Positions 40,121 through 49,036 of a stretch of DNA of 64,000 nt are shown one piece after another. This DNA is from Ahniella sp. (GTDB lineage Bacteria > Pseudomonadota > Gammaproteobacteria > Xanthomonadales > Ahniellaceae): positions 77,944 to 141,943 of the forward strand of contig JADJRU010000008.1 of assembly GCA_016712105.1 (NCBI GenBank), in the 5' to 3' direction. The position numbers and the translations under genes are program-made. The notes under the pieces are model-generated. The model was given only the letters and a program-made list of their open reading frames with translations. It searched no databases and was not told the DNA's origin. How positions within the stretch are numbered: position 1 is the first letter of the stretch; each line of letters starts with the position of its first letter.

Positions 40121-41079
40121 CTAGCTTGATCCGGAGTTCAGCGTGCCACCTTGCAGTATCAATTGTTGAGACGACTCAAAATGACGCGTGATCTGCGAGA
40201 TCGGGTCAACAAATGAAATGCTCTTGGCGAGCAACTGCAGTGGCCGCGAAAAATCGTGGCCGCCGCTGGCTGGTGCACTGGGTAGATGGAGTCGTTGAGG
40301 ATCGGCAAACCGAGTGCATTCATGTGCGCGCGCAACTGATGTTTCTTGCCCGTGATCGGTGACAGCCGATAGTGACCGAGTCCACGTTGGGAATCAGCCT
40401 CAAGCAATTCGATCTCTGTTTCCGAGTTGGCAACGCCCGCGACCACTTCCATCTGCATGAAATTGCCGCTCTCGCGCAAATGGGCGGTGTAACGAAGCGG
40501 GAACTGCAGCGGTTCGGCGTTCGGGCTGTTCGAGGCCGTGCTCAGCGGTGCAATGGCCTCGTACTGTTTCCGAACCCGATGATCATGAAACAGGGATTGG
40601 TAGGCGCCGCGGGTTTCCGGTTGAATGACAAACACGACCAGCCCTGCGGTTTCGCGGTCAATCCGGTGCATGGGCGTGAGTGTGTCGATGCCGGTTGCGC
40701 GCTTGAGTCGCACCAGCAAGGTTTCCTGGACGTATCGCCCCGCCGGGATCACCGACAGAAAATGGGGCTTGTCGGCGACCACCAGGAACTCGTCCTGAAA
40801 GACGATCGGTGCGTCGAACGGCACGGGCACTTCATGTTTGAGGTCGCGGTAGTAATAAAAACGGGCCTGACCTCGAAACGGCACCGAGGCATCCACCGCC
40901 TGGCCGGCGTCATCCAGCACCACGCCACCGTCGAATCGGGCGCGCCAGTCGGCTGCGCTGACTGAAGGAAACCGTTCCACCAAATAGTCCAGTACCGTGG
41001 CCCAGGGCCCATGATTGGGCAAAGTCACCGAACTGGCCCCAACACCATCCCTGACCGGTTGGGCTTTATGTCTGCTCAT
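40121..41079 (-). CDS. RluA-family pseudouridine synthase, C-terminal frameshift
   Basis: An RNA pseudouridine synthase of the RluA family. The catalytic Asp lies in MHRIDRETAGLVVF, and GKKHQLRAHMNALGLPILND is the conserved downstream motif. The N-terminus (ATVLDYLVERF) is S4-like. Near 40250, by a TTTTT run, the frame changes: as written the protein ends SRLNN at 40159, but the neighbouring frame reads DFSRPLQLLAKSISFVDP to a TAG at 40121, which looks like a true RluA C-terminus. ATG 41079 overlaps the trhO stop by 14 bases. The target uridine cannot be read from sequence. Confidence 0.87.
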
Positions 41080-41917
41080 CGTCCACAACTTTTGCCAGGC
41101 GCCGCGCCCGGTTCAACCGGAACGCTCCGTCGGCGTCGCCTTCATAAACTTCTTCAAGTGTCGTGGCGGTTTCCTCGAGTCGGGTGTCCAGCGCGATCCG
41201 GTTGTCGAACACAAAACACTCGCCGATCCAATCGCGATCGGCATCCGGCATCTGCGCGAAGTAGTTGATGATGCCGCCTTCCAGTTGATAGACCTCGGCA
41301 CCCAGATCGCGCATCCAGGCCGAAGTTTTTTCGCAGCGAATACCGCCGGTGCAGTACATGGCGATCTTCTTGTTCTGCGCCTGCCAGGTCGGCAGATTGG
41401 CTTTTACATACTCCGGAAAATCGCGGAAGTTGCGCACGCCCGGATCGATCGCCGATTTGAATCGACCGAGTCGGTATTCAAAACTGTTTCGGTTGTCGAG
41501 CAGCACCACATCGTCCCGCTGAATCAACTCGCGCCACTCATTGGGCGTCAGGTTGATGCCGGTGTTCCGGGCGTCCACACCCTTGATGCCCAGAGGCAGG
41601 ATCTCGGGTTTGTGATGCACCTTCATGCGAGCGAATGGCGGCGTCTTGCAGGGGCTGTGCTTGAACACCATGCCACTGAACGCGCCGTCAAAGACAGGGT
41701 CGGTCTGTAAGGCCTGTTCAAACGCAGACAGCGCGTCAGCCGGGCCCGAGACCATGCCGTTGATCCCCTCGCTCGCCACCAGGATGCTGCCATTCAGCGA
41801 GGTCGTCAGCGTGCGCAGGTGTGCCACGAACGCGTCGATCTGCGTGATCGGCACGAACTTGTAGAACGAGGAATGGACGAGTGGGGTAGGTGGCACTGCG
41901 GCAGTGGGTTGAATCAT
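41066..41917 (-). CDS. trhO: tRNA uridine(34) hydroxylase TrhO (rhodanese-domain)
   Basis: A 283-residue protein of the YceA/TrhO family, which hydroxylates U34 in tRNA on the way to 5-methoxyuridine. The N-terminal domain begins SFYKFVPITQIDAFVAHLR and is followed by SEGINGMVSG. The rhodanese domain has LDNRNSFEYRLGRF and the catalytic cysteine loop YCTGGIRCEK, then LEGGIINYF. It overlaps the RluA gene, so two RNA-modifying enzymes are coupled. It is intact. Confidence 0.94.
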   Translation of the reverse strand: MIQPTAAVPPTPLVHSSFYKFVPITQIDAFVAHLRTLTTSLNGSILVASEGINGMVSGPADALSAFEQALQTDPVFDGAFSGMVFKHSPCKTPPFARMKVHHKPEILPLGIKGVDARNTGINLTPNEWRELIQRDDVVLLDNRNSFEYRLGRFKSAIDPGVRNFRDFPEYVKANLPTWQAQNKKIAMYCTGGIRCEKTSAWMRDLGAEVYQLEGGIINYFAQMPDADRDWIGECFVFDNRIALDTRLEETATTLEEVYEGDADGAFRLNRARRLAKVVDDEQT

Positions 41918-42285
41918 GGTTCGCCATTGTAGGCGATCCTGCCGACAAATCAGGGGCGGCAGAAGTGCGCGGCCCTAGTCCACACGAGGACTCACTCCGT
42001 CTCCGGGTGCATGGATCTCGTGGCAAGGTGATTGGCCAGCGCAACCGATCGATCTGCACGCATGGCAGCAACAGAGGCCAGATTTGTACGCCCTGTCGGA
42101 ATCGACCAGAGACTGCGTACTACCGGTCAAGAGCGGCTATTCACCCCATACGAAAACGGCTGACTGCCATGTCCGAACAGCAATACGGCGCCATTCTCTC
42201 TTTGCGACATCGGTGCAAACGCGACCCCTTCGAATAGCCCAGCTCGAAACCACCACCCATCAATCCACTGAAGAGGTAATCCGTC
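41918..42285. other. Intergenic region, no confident gene
   Basis: These 368 bases lie between divergent genes. A 22-codon frame from ATG 42169 (MSEQQYGAILSLRHRCKRD) has no clear ribosome binding site and is unsupported. GAGG stands eleven bases before the globin start. Promoters for both neighbours must lie here, but I cannot pick convincing boxes. Confidence 0.4.
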
Positions 42286-42733
42286 ATGTCCACTTTTTCG
42301 ATCCCGACCCTCCGCGCCAGTTTTGCGCTGGTCGAACCGCACGCGCCAGCGATTGGACGCGCATTTTATGCCCGACTCTTCGCAGGTCATCCCGGCATGC
42401 GCAGACTGTTTTGGCGACGACATCGACGCCCAGAGCTTCCGACTGATGAGCATGATCGGCGCAGGTGTCGGTCTGCTGGATCATCCCGAACGACTCGACG
42501 ATGTCCTTCGCAAACTCGGTGCCCGGCACCATCAGTATGGCGTCCGAGAGGCCCACTATCCGATCGTTGGTGAAGTCCTGCTGGAGACACTCGACGAAGT
42601 GCTCGGCCACGACTTCACTGCGGACGCAAAAGCGGCGTGGGCGGGTTTCTATGGTGTGGTGGCGGCGAGCATGACTGCAGGGGCGGTAGACGGGGTCCCG
42701 CACGTCGATGCTGCGAGGACGGATCATGGTTGA
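42286..42733 (+). CDS. Single-domain bacterial globin, one frameshift
   Basis: About 148 residues after correction, resembling Vitreoscilla haemoglobin and the globin domain of flavohaemoglobins. It starts MSTFSIPTLRASFALVEPHA and reaches FYARLFAGHPGMRRLF; the second frame has LGARHHQYGVREAHYPIVG, where the His in RHHQYGV is the likely proximal haem ligand, and ends in a helix ADAKAAWAGFYGVVAA. One extra T in TTTT near 42411 shifts the frame; removing it gives RRLFGDDIDAQSFRLM. There is no reductase domain. Roles in oxygen or nitric oxide handling are inferred from family. Confidence 0.85.
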
Positions 42734-42802
42734 TTGAGGGTGGCCAGCAGGTCCCGTTCAGGGCTGACGCACGACAGGGCGACCGCCGCGATGCCTTTCA
42801 GG

Positions 42803-43279
42803 TCATCGTCGGTGGCGTGGTACTGGCCGTCGCGCCCATCTCTCGAGCACCTCGACTGCCTGGAACTTGCTGATTACGCGGTAACTACTGACTTCGATGC
42901 GGAGCAGTGAGCACGCTGGGGCGTTGATGAAGTCTTCGAGTTTCGGGTGTTTGTTTGCGTAGATCGCCAGGAATTGCCCCAGATCGGCTTCAGGAATGGC
43001 CCGGGCGTGGCCGATGACCGAGATGGCGACGGCCTGTTCGTAGTCGATCTGTGCGTTGGTGCGATTGTCGACCAGAAACGACACCTCGGCATTACGCATC
43101 AGGTTGGCGTGCTTCTGTGTCTCGCGCAGGGTGGCAATGACCAGGTAACGAAGGTCCGGCGTGTGCGCAAACGCCATCAGGCTCGTGTAGGGATGGCTGT
43201 GCTGCTGGGTTGCCAGCACACCCTGCAATTGCGTGGTCAGCAACTGGTCGACGCGGGTGAACAGGGCATCATCGGTCAT
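42803..43279 (-). CDS. Pyridoxamine 5'-phosphate oxidase-like flavin-binding protein
   Basis: A 158-residue PPOX-type split-barrel protein. QGVLATQQHSHPYTSLMAF, DLRYLVIATLRETQKHANL and VSFLVDNRTN form the flavin-binding barrel seen in general stress and haem-utilisation members. As written it ends RWARRPVPRHRR. The adjacent frame continues plausibly (DGQYHATDDDLKGIAA, ending LLATLNQP) to a TGA at 42723, overlapping the globin stop, so the true end may be there with a frameshift near 42838. The ATG at 43279 is the first before the barrel. It is divergent from the cupin gene. Confidence 0.8.
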   Translation of the reverse strand: MTDDALFTRVDQLLTTQLQGVLATQQHSHPYTSLMAFAHTPDLRYLVIATLRETQKHANLMRNAEVSFLVDNRTNAQIDYEQAVAISVIGHARAIPEADLGQFLAIYANKHPKLEDFINAPACSLLRIEVSSYRVISKFQAVEVLERWARRPVPRHRR

Positions 43280-43464
43280 CAAGGCGGTTCCGGTAGCGCA
43301 GCAGTGGGTGGTTGGAGTTTGGCGAATTTTCTGGCGGCGTGCATCCAGATCCGGCGCGTCGACACTTACTGAACGTGTGATCGGGCAATCTAGCCCTGGT
43401 CCCGGTGACAATCGGGGTGTAGTGCTCAATCTGCACGTTATTGATCCCTTGCTGGAAGCGCCGC

Positions 43465-44184
43465 ATGACCTCGAACCTGTTGAATGCCGATTTCTCGCAG
43501 CGTGTGGTGTTGCCACCGCCCACAGATGGCTGCTGGGTGCCATCCCCGGAGCCCGGCGTCCATCGATATCGCCTGGATCGTATTGGCGACGAGGTGGCGC
43601 GCGCGACCAGCATGGTGCGTTATGCGCCGGGCTCGCACTTCGCGCGCCATGTACACGGTGGCGGCGAGGAGTTTCTGGTGCTCGACGGCATCTTCAGCGA
43701 CGAGCGCGGCGACTACCCGGCAGGGAGTTATGTACGCAACCCGCCGGGCACGGCCCATACGCCGTTCTCGCGCGAGGGATGCACCTTGTTCGTTAAGCTC
43801 TGGCAATTCGCGCCGGGCGACGACGAACCGGTTCACATCGATACGGCGAATACCCCTTGGCGCCAGGGTTTGGTGCCCGGACTATCGGTGATGCCTCTCC
43901 ACGAGTTCGACGGTGTCAGCAGCGCGTTGGTCCGATGGGCGCCGCACACGCAGTTCAACACCCACACCCATCCCGGCGGCGAAGAGATCCTGGTGCTGCA
44001 AGGTTTGTTCCGTGATGAACAGGGTGAGTATCCCGCCGGCAGCTGGCTGCGCAGTCCGCGGTGGAGCCGGCATACGCCGTTCACGGGCAGCGAAGGTGCG
44101 CTGATTTACGTCAAGGTGGGGCACCTCGGAGCGACGTTCCTGACGCCCACGGCGAGTGTTGGCAAGCCGGATGGTGCGGCGTAG
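43465..44184 (+). CDS. Double-cupin ChrR-like protein
   Basis: A 239-residue protein made of two ChrR-type cupin domains. Each has the metal-binding pattern H-x-H with a GGEE sequence: FARHVHGGGEEFLVLDG in the first and FNTHTHPGGEEILVLQG in the second, followed by DERGDYPAGSYVRNPPG and DEQGEYPAGSWLRSP. This looks like an internal duplication. In ChrR the cupin follows an anti-sigma zinc domain; none is present here and no ECF sigma gene is adjacent, so a metal-dependent enzyme or sensor is more likely. GGAAG precedes the ATG by seven bases. It is intact. Confidence 0.86.
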   Translation: MTSNLLNADFSQRVVLPPPTDGCWVPSPEPGVHRYRLDRIGDEVARATSMVRYAPGSHFARHVHGGGEEFLVLDGIFSDERGDYPAGSYVRNPPGTAHTPFSREGCTLFVKLWQFAPGDDEPVHIDTANTPWRQGLVPGLSVMPLHEFDGVSSALVRWAPHTQFNTHTHPGGEEILVLQGLFRDEQGEYPAGSWLRSPRWSRHTPFTGSEGALIYVKVGHLGATFLTPTASVGKPDGAA

Positions 44185-44215
44185 ACTGGGTTTTCGCAGG
44201 TTCTTGGAGCAACAC

Positions 44216-44482
44216 ATGCTCATCAGATGGCCCTTCGACAACGTGTGTTACGAGCAACCGAGGTCGCCTGCTGCGATTGCAGAAACACTGGATCGACTGC
44301 GTGAGGCAGGCATAACAGCCACGCACCGTAGTGACCGCTACGGGCTGTTGGACTGCATCACCGGCCAACCCTCGGGATACGTTCAATGCGCCGAAGTGTT
44401 TGACGTGGACCCGTCGGATGCGGCGCGTGCCCGCACCATTCTCGAACAGACTCTGGATGCGCCCGATCGCCAAGGCGCTTGA
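44216..44482 (+). CDS. Hypothetical small protein, 88 residues
   Basis: I do not recognise a named family. The soluble protein MLIRWPFDNVCYEQPRSPAA continues with a regular helix (IAETLDRLREAGI) and then YGLLDCITGQPSGYVQCAEVFDVDP, a compact alpha-beta pattern like small DUF2007-type proteins. GGAG lies six bases before the ATG. It sits 31 bases after the cupin gene and could share its transcript. Confidence 0.6.
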   Translation: MLIRWPFDNVCYEQPRSPAAIAETLDRLREAGITATHRSDRYGLLDCITGQPSGYVQCAEVFDVDPSDAARARTILEQTLDAPDRQGA

Positions 44483-44619
44483 ACCATCGTCTCGCTGGAC
44501 CAAACCGCAACGCCAAACGCTGTGGGAACGGCTTCAGCCGCGATGCGACGTTGTTTGAGCCTTGCAAGCCCTCCCCGATGCGGTGGCTGCCATTCTACTT
44601 GTCGCTGTTTCGGCTACAG

Positions 44620-45372
44620 CCCATCCGCTCGTCATCCTCGCGCACGGCCCCTCCAACCGTCATCCCCGCGCACGGCCCCTCCAACCGTCATCCCCGCGCA
44701 AGCGGGGAACCACTCGTTGCGACCAGATTTGGGGCGTGTGGCACCCGAGTGGTTTCCCGCTTGCGCGGGAATGACGGACTTTTGGTGTGGGGCACGAGCG
44801 TTCAGAAGCCCGGTTTCGCAGACCCCTCCGCGCGTCATCCTCGCGCACGGCCCCTCCAACCGTCATCCTCGCGCACGGCCCTCCAACCGTCATCCCCGCG
44901 CCCAAGCGGGATCCACTCGTTTGCGACCAGGTTTGGGGCGTGGGGCACCCGAGTGGTTTCCCGCTTTCGCGGGAATGACGGATATTGGGTGTGGGGCACG
45001 AGCGTTCAGAAGCCCGGTTTCGCAGACCCCTCCGCGCGTCATCCTCGCGCACGGCCCCGCCAACCGTCATCCTCGCGCACGGCCCCTCCAACCGTCATCC
45101 CCGCGCCCAAGCGGGGATCCACTCGTTTGCGACCAGGTTTGGGGCGTGTGGCACCCGAGTGGTTTCCCGCTTTCGCGGGAATGACGGACGTGGGGTGTGG
45201 CACGAGCGTTCAGAAGCCCGGTTTCGCAGACCCCTCCGCGCGTCATCCTCGCGCACGGCCCCTCCAACCGTCATCCCCGCGCAAGCGGGGAACCACTCGT
45301 TGCGACCAGATTTGGGTCGTGTGGCACCCGAGTGGTTTCCCGCTTTCGCGGGAATGACGGACGTGGGGTGTT
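44620..45372. repeat. Long tandem array of REP-containing units
   Basis: The 984-base gap (44483-45466) holds four copies of a 174-206 bp unit, with matching points (CACTCGTT) at 44711, 44914, 45120 and 45294. Each unit has a GTCATCCCCGCGC..AAGCGGGGA hairpin arm, a GTGTGGCACCCGAGTGG core, a CCCGCTTTCGCGGGAATGAC palindrome, then GAGCGTTCAGAAGCCCGGTT, CAGACCCCTCCGCGCGTCAT and one or two CGCGCACGGCCCCTCCAACC repeats. Open frames across it are translations of the repeat. It ends about 95 bases before the Hsp70 gene. Confidence 0.9.
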
Positions 45373-45466
45373 CCACGGCCGGTCACGCCCCGAAAAGTCT
45401 CAACTCCTGCGACAAGCACAGCGCAGCCTAGGGTCAACACAACCTGACCCGGCGAGGATAAAAGGG

Positions 45467-47827
45467 ATGCCCGTCACCACTGTATTCGACGATCTGCGCA
45501 GAACCCTGTCCGAAAAAGCGTTCGATGGATCGGCCATCGGGATCGATCTCGGCACCACCAAAAGTTGTATTGCGACCGCACGATTCGAACATGGCTTGCT
45601 CCACTGCGAGTGCCTGACCATCGACGAACCGGGCCAGCCTGAAGGTCAGATTGCGGTGCCCTCGGTGGTAGCAGTCAAAGATGGTGCGGCACTGGTGGGT
45701 CACGCCGCGAAACGCCTGGCGCGTACACCCCAATTCATCCAGCACCGAGGTTCGTTCTCCGAAACGAAGAACGAAATGGGCTTGCGGCACACCTATGCCC
45801 GCGCCCCGAAGAGTTTCCATTCTGCCACCGAGATTGCGGCGCACATCATGAGTTACCTGGTTGAATGGCTCACCATCGACGACGGGCAAACCGTTGAACC
45901 GCTGGTCATCACGGTACCGGCCTCGTTCCATGGTGCCCAACGCACCGCAACCGTGGCAGCCGCCGAATCGGCCTTCGGCGATGGTGTGGCGGTGCGGCTG
46001 TTGGACGAACCCTACGCAGCGGTGCTGGACTTGCTGCACCGCGACCCCGGCAAAGCGGGTGATCATCTGGCAGCAGGCGCTACGTGGCTGGTGTTCGACT
46101 TCGGCGGCGGCACTTGCGACGTGGCCTTGTTCACGCTGCAGGCCTCGGCAACGAAGGCACTCGCGCCGCGCCTCTTGTCGACCAGTCGTTATCACCGCAT
46201 CGGCGGTGGCGATATCGACCGCGCCATTGTCCACGGCCATCTGATACCCACGCTGCTGGAGCGATACAAGCTGGACCGCACAGCCGTGCCGTTTGCCGCG
46301 AAACGACGACGTTTCGAGCCGGTGCTGTTGCCCGTCGCAGAACAGCTCAAACGTGCCCTGTGTCTGCGCTTGCGTGCGATGTCGACTCAGGGCGAATCGG
46401 ACCACACCGTCGAAGTGGTCTCCGCCGGTGATCACTGCATCGAATGGGAGGGCCGAGAGCTCTTCCTCAGCGACGCGCCACTGGATCAGGCGACGTTCGA
46501 AAAACTCCTGCGACCATTCCTGGACCCGCATCCAGACAAAGCCACCTCCGACGAATTCGTGGAGCGCGATTCCGTGTTCCGGCCGATCCACCAGGTTCTG
46601 GCCCGAGCCGGGTTTGGGCCAGAATCGATCGACCTGGTGCTTCTGGCGGGCTCCAGCAGCCGTATCCCTCAGGTGCAGAACGCCTTGCGCGATTACTTCC
46701 CCGGAGCAGACCTGGTCGAATTGGGTGATGAACACGACGTTCAAGGCGCCATCGCAAGAGGCGCCGCGCTGCAGGCACTGGCCATCGCGGCCACCGGCCA
46801 GCCACTCATCGCCCCCGCATCCAGTGCCGAACTCGGCCTGCGCACGCGGCAAGGTCTGGTTCCCTTGGTCAAAGCCGGGGCCAGACTGCCCGCTGAATCC
46901 CATCATCCTCTGATCGTGTTCGCGCCGTCGACCGTAACCGATCGCCCTGTGGACCTGGCCATCGAAGTGATCGCCGACGGCGGTCGCGTAGTGGGCCGAT
47001 CGATCTGGCAACTCGAGGCCCCGGTCAAACAAGGCGAGCCGCTGGCCGTGGCCTGGACCCTCGACCAGAACCAATGCCTCACGCTGAAGCTCAATCGGGT
47101 CAACAGCGAAGACGAAGGCGAGGGCAGCTTCGAGCAACGATTCGACGCACCGCTTACCCACACTGACCAAGGCCAGATCGCAAGGTGTCGCCTCCTCGAG
47201 GCTGAAGAAATGGTCCGCTGCAGCACCATCCCCGAAAGCCAGTTAGGCCGAACCTTCGAACAGATGGCCCGTGATGCCGCGCGGATTGGTCACCGCGAGC
47301 GGGCCCTGCACTACATCGCCTGTGCCGTGCAGCACGACGGCCCCACGTTCAACCTGCTCAACCTGCGTGCCATCTATCTGGAAGAACTGGGCGACCTGGT
47401 GCGCGCAGAATCCGTCTACCGCCAGGCTGCAGAATGGCCAACGGCAGGATTCAACTTCGCGTTCTTCCTGCATCGCCACAAGCGCAATGAAGAAGCCTTG
47501 CAAGTCATCGACCAAGTCCTGGAGCGAAGCCAACTCCCCGTCTACCTGATCCTCAAGGGCGACATCCTCGAAGCACTGGGCCAAAGTGCAGCAGGCCGGC
47601 TGCAGCACCAGGACGCCATCAGCCGCGTGGTCGACCCCAGCAAACAGAACCCCTGGAGCCTAGGCTGGTTGGCTCAATGCGCCGAATCACTGGGCCATGA
47701 AGAGCTCGCAAGAAAATTCGAAGCGGCTAGCGCCGCACAGGTTCAAGCGGAAGAAGACAGCAAACTGCAAGGTGCGCTCCTGCCCGAACGCGGGGATGAC
47801 GCCAATCACAAAAGGGCAGCGGCATGA
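45467..47827 (+). CDS. Hsp70/DnaK-like ATPase with C-terminal TPR domain
   Basis: A 786-residue protein. Residues 20-450 form an actin-fold ATPase with phosphate-1 GIDLGTTKSC (25-34), phosphate-2 VFDFGGGTCDVALF, IGGGDIDRAI and the adenosine loop LAGSSSRIPQVQNAL. The substrate-binding region is divergent and lacks a DnaK-type EEVD-like tail; in its place residues 610-740 are TPR-like repeats (ALHYIACAVQHDGPTFNLL, ALQVIDQVLERSQLPVYLIL). It is therefore not housekeeping DnaK; no dnaJ or grpE is near. GAGG lies before ATG 45467. The stop overlaps the next gene (ATGA). A client-specific chaperone or sensor in the adjacent defence-like island is inferred. Confidence 0.86.
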   Translation: MPVTTVFDDLRRTLSEKAFDGSAIGIDLGTTKSCIATARFEHGLLHCECLTIDEPGQPEGQIAVPSVVAVKDGAALVGHAAKRLARTPQFIQHRGSFSETKNEMGLRHTYARAPKSFHSATEIAAHIMSYLVEWLTIDDGQTVEPLVITVPASFHGAQRTATVAAAESAFGDGVAVRLLDEPYAAVLDLLHRDPGKAGDHLAAGATWLVFDFGGGTCDVALFTLQASATKALAPRLLSTSRYHRIGGGDIDRAIVHGHLIPTLLERYKLDRTAVPFAAKRRRFEPVLLPVAEQLKRALCLRLRAMSTQGESDHTVEVVSAGDHCIEWEGRELFLSDAPLDQATFEKLLRPFLDPHPDKATSDEFVERDSVFRPIHQVLARAGFGPESIDLVLLAGSSSRIPQVQNALRDYFPGADLVELGDEHDVQGAIARGAALQALAIAATGQPLIAPASSAELGLRTRQGLVPLVKAGARLPAESHHPLIVFAPSTVTDRPVDLAIEVIADGGRVVGRSIWQLEAPVKQGEPLAVAWTLDQNQCLTLKLNRVNSEDEGEGSFEQRFDAPLTHTDQGQIARCRLLEAEEMVRCSTIPESQLGRTFEQMARDAARIGHRERALHYIACAVQHDGPTFNLLNLRAIYLEELGDLVRAESVYRQAAEWPTAGFNFAFFLHRHKRNEEALQVIDQVLERSQLPVYLILKGDILEALGQSAAGRLQHQDAISRVVDPSKQNPWSLGWLAQCAESLGHEELARKFEAASAAQVQAEEDSKLQGALLPERGDDANHKRAAA

Positions 47828-48108
47828 CCGAAATCAGATGGAGCATCAAACACTGTCCACTGGCCAAGCGTTGTCGCGTCCGCTGGGATCTGATGGCGCT
47901 CGTGGACACCAACCCAGCGATCCGTGTCTGCAAAAAATGTACGCGAGAGGTCTACCTCTGCCAGACCGACGAGGAACTCGAGCAGCATAGTGCCCTGGGG
48001 CATTGTGTGGCGGTCCAGTACTACTTCGCCAATTTGATGTACGTGGGTGAGCCGCCCACGGGCAAAGGGCCGGTCAATCCAACGACATCCATAGAAGAGT
48101 CTTCATAG
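47824..48108 (+). CDS. Small Cys/His-rich protein coupled to Hsp70-TPR
   Basis: A 94-residue protein of unknown family. It carries HCPLAKRC, then RVCKKCTREVYLC and HSALGHC, so six cysteines and several histidines are arranged in C-x5-C, C-x2-C and H-x5-HC patterns suited to one or two zinc sites. The start overlaps the Hsp70 stop by four bases, implying fixed stoichiometry. It may be an adaptor or substrate-recruiting partner of the Hsp70; this is inference from coupling alone. Confidence 0.68.
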   Translation: MTEIRWSIKHCPLAKRCRVRWDLMALVDTNPAIRVCKKCTREVYLCQTDEELEQHSALGHCVAVQYYFANLMYVGEPPTGKGPVNPTTSIEESS

Positions 48109-48210
48109 AGGCACTCAGACACGAACCGGTATCAACTCACGAATCCACGTGCCCGAGCCCAAATGACCTTTCCAGTATGCAGCGTTATCCAGAACAAGAT
48201 CGAAGCAACT

Positions 48211-48533
48211 CTTCTCCCGCTTGCGGGAGAAGATGCCGACAGGCAGATGAGGGAAATCTGGCGACAAGCAGCTTCTGCCGCCAATCGGCCTGATCCGGCC
48301 GTCAAGCCACTTTTTCGCGCCAGTCTGGCCCTCATCCGGCCTTCGAGGCTGTAGAAAAAGCCGAAACAGCGAACGGCGGGACATTTCTGGGGGTGCTTTT
48401 ACCCCTACCGAACTGCCGATCGTTGAATGTAGCCCGTCTGGTGCGGTCACTTTTCAGCACTCCCGAAGCAACTAGTTCTTGAAGGACTTTTTCTACAGCC
48501 TCTTCGGGCATCTTCTCCCGCAAGCGGGAGAAG
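48211..48533. repeat. REP-like element of the CTTCTCCCG family, copy 4, interrupted
   Basis: The left hairpin (48211-48232) and spacer (GATGAGGGAAATCTGGCGAC, CCCTCATCCGGCCTTC) match the other copies up to 48344, and the right part (TTCGGGCATCTTCTCCCG...) resumes at 48503. The intervening 158 bases are a separate inserted element. The bases at 48109-48210 show nothing. Confidence 0.88.
48345..48502. mobile_element. MITE-like insertion of 158 bp
   Basis: The element has near-perfect terminal inverted repeats: GAGGCTGTAGAAAAAG on the left and CTTTTTCTACAGCCTC on the right. It sits inside a REP-like element and is flanked by a TTC direct repeat (48342-48344 and 48503-48505) that may be the target duplication. 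It encodes no protein, so it would move with a transposase supplied elsewhere. The parent insertion sequence is unidentified. Confidence 0.8.
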
Positions 48534-48959
48534 GGCTCATTCGTTTCCAGTTTCGGAACTCCGGAATATCTTGAGGCAACCCAAGTGTGCACCCAGTTTG
48601 ATGCCCGAATCAGGGCACCAAACCGTGCGATCAGGACTCCCACGGTTAAAGGGTGCAGCAGACCTCCGCCGGAACACGCCGATTGGGCCGGCGCTGTGGC
48701 ATCGGGCTTACCTGCGATGCCTCAAAACCTCAGCTGTCGAAGCTTCAAATCGCGAACAGGCGCTAGCCACAATCCCACACAGTGCAGAAGCCCACAGGTG
48801 AGCGCCAATCGGGGGCATGTTGCAATCGTCCGCAGATCCAATCGCATCGTATGAGACATGTTCCTGTCAAACCTCCATCCCGAACTTATGGCGGAACAAA
48901 CCAATCGGTGATGCAGCTAAACTCAAGACTCGACTTTTCTTGGCGGAGAGGCAGGGCGA
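48534..48959. other. Intergenic region, no confident gene
   Basis: About 425 bases between the repeat cluster and the RecQ-like operon. Reading frames of 60-90 codons occur but have no ribosome binding sites or recognisable products. It presumably holds the operon promoter. Confidence 0.4.
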
Positions 48960-49036
48960 TGGCCAACATCTTGGGCGGCACGGCCCTGTCAGGCAAGCCC
49001 ATCGGGCCGATGCTCTCGCGATCAGGAAAACCATGA
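48960..49036 (+). CDS. Possible 24-25 residue leader peptide coupled to the RecQ-like gene
   Basis: ATG 48960 follows GGAGAGGCAGGGCG, opens MANILGGTALSGKPIGPM and ends with a TGA that overlaps the RecQ-like ATG (ATGA). The overlap and ribosome binding site suggest translational coupling, but the peptide is short and may be chance. Confidence 0.35.

Noticed and set aside
44620..45372. A CRISPR-like array
   Set aside because: Units are 174-206 bp with repeated spacers, and no cas genes are nearby; it is a REP-type tandem array.
44479..45440. Several 60-290 codon frames on both strands with repeating ARPLQPSS or MEGPCARMT text
   Set aside because: These are translations of the tandem repeat array and not proteins.
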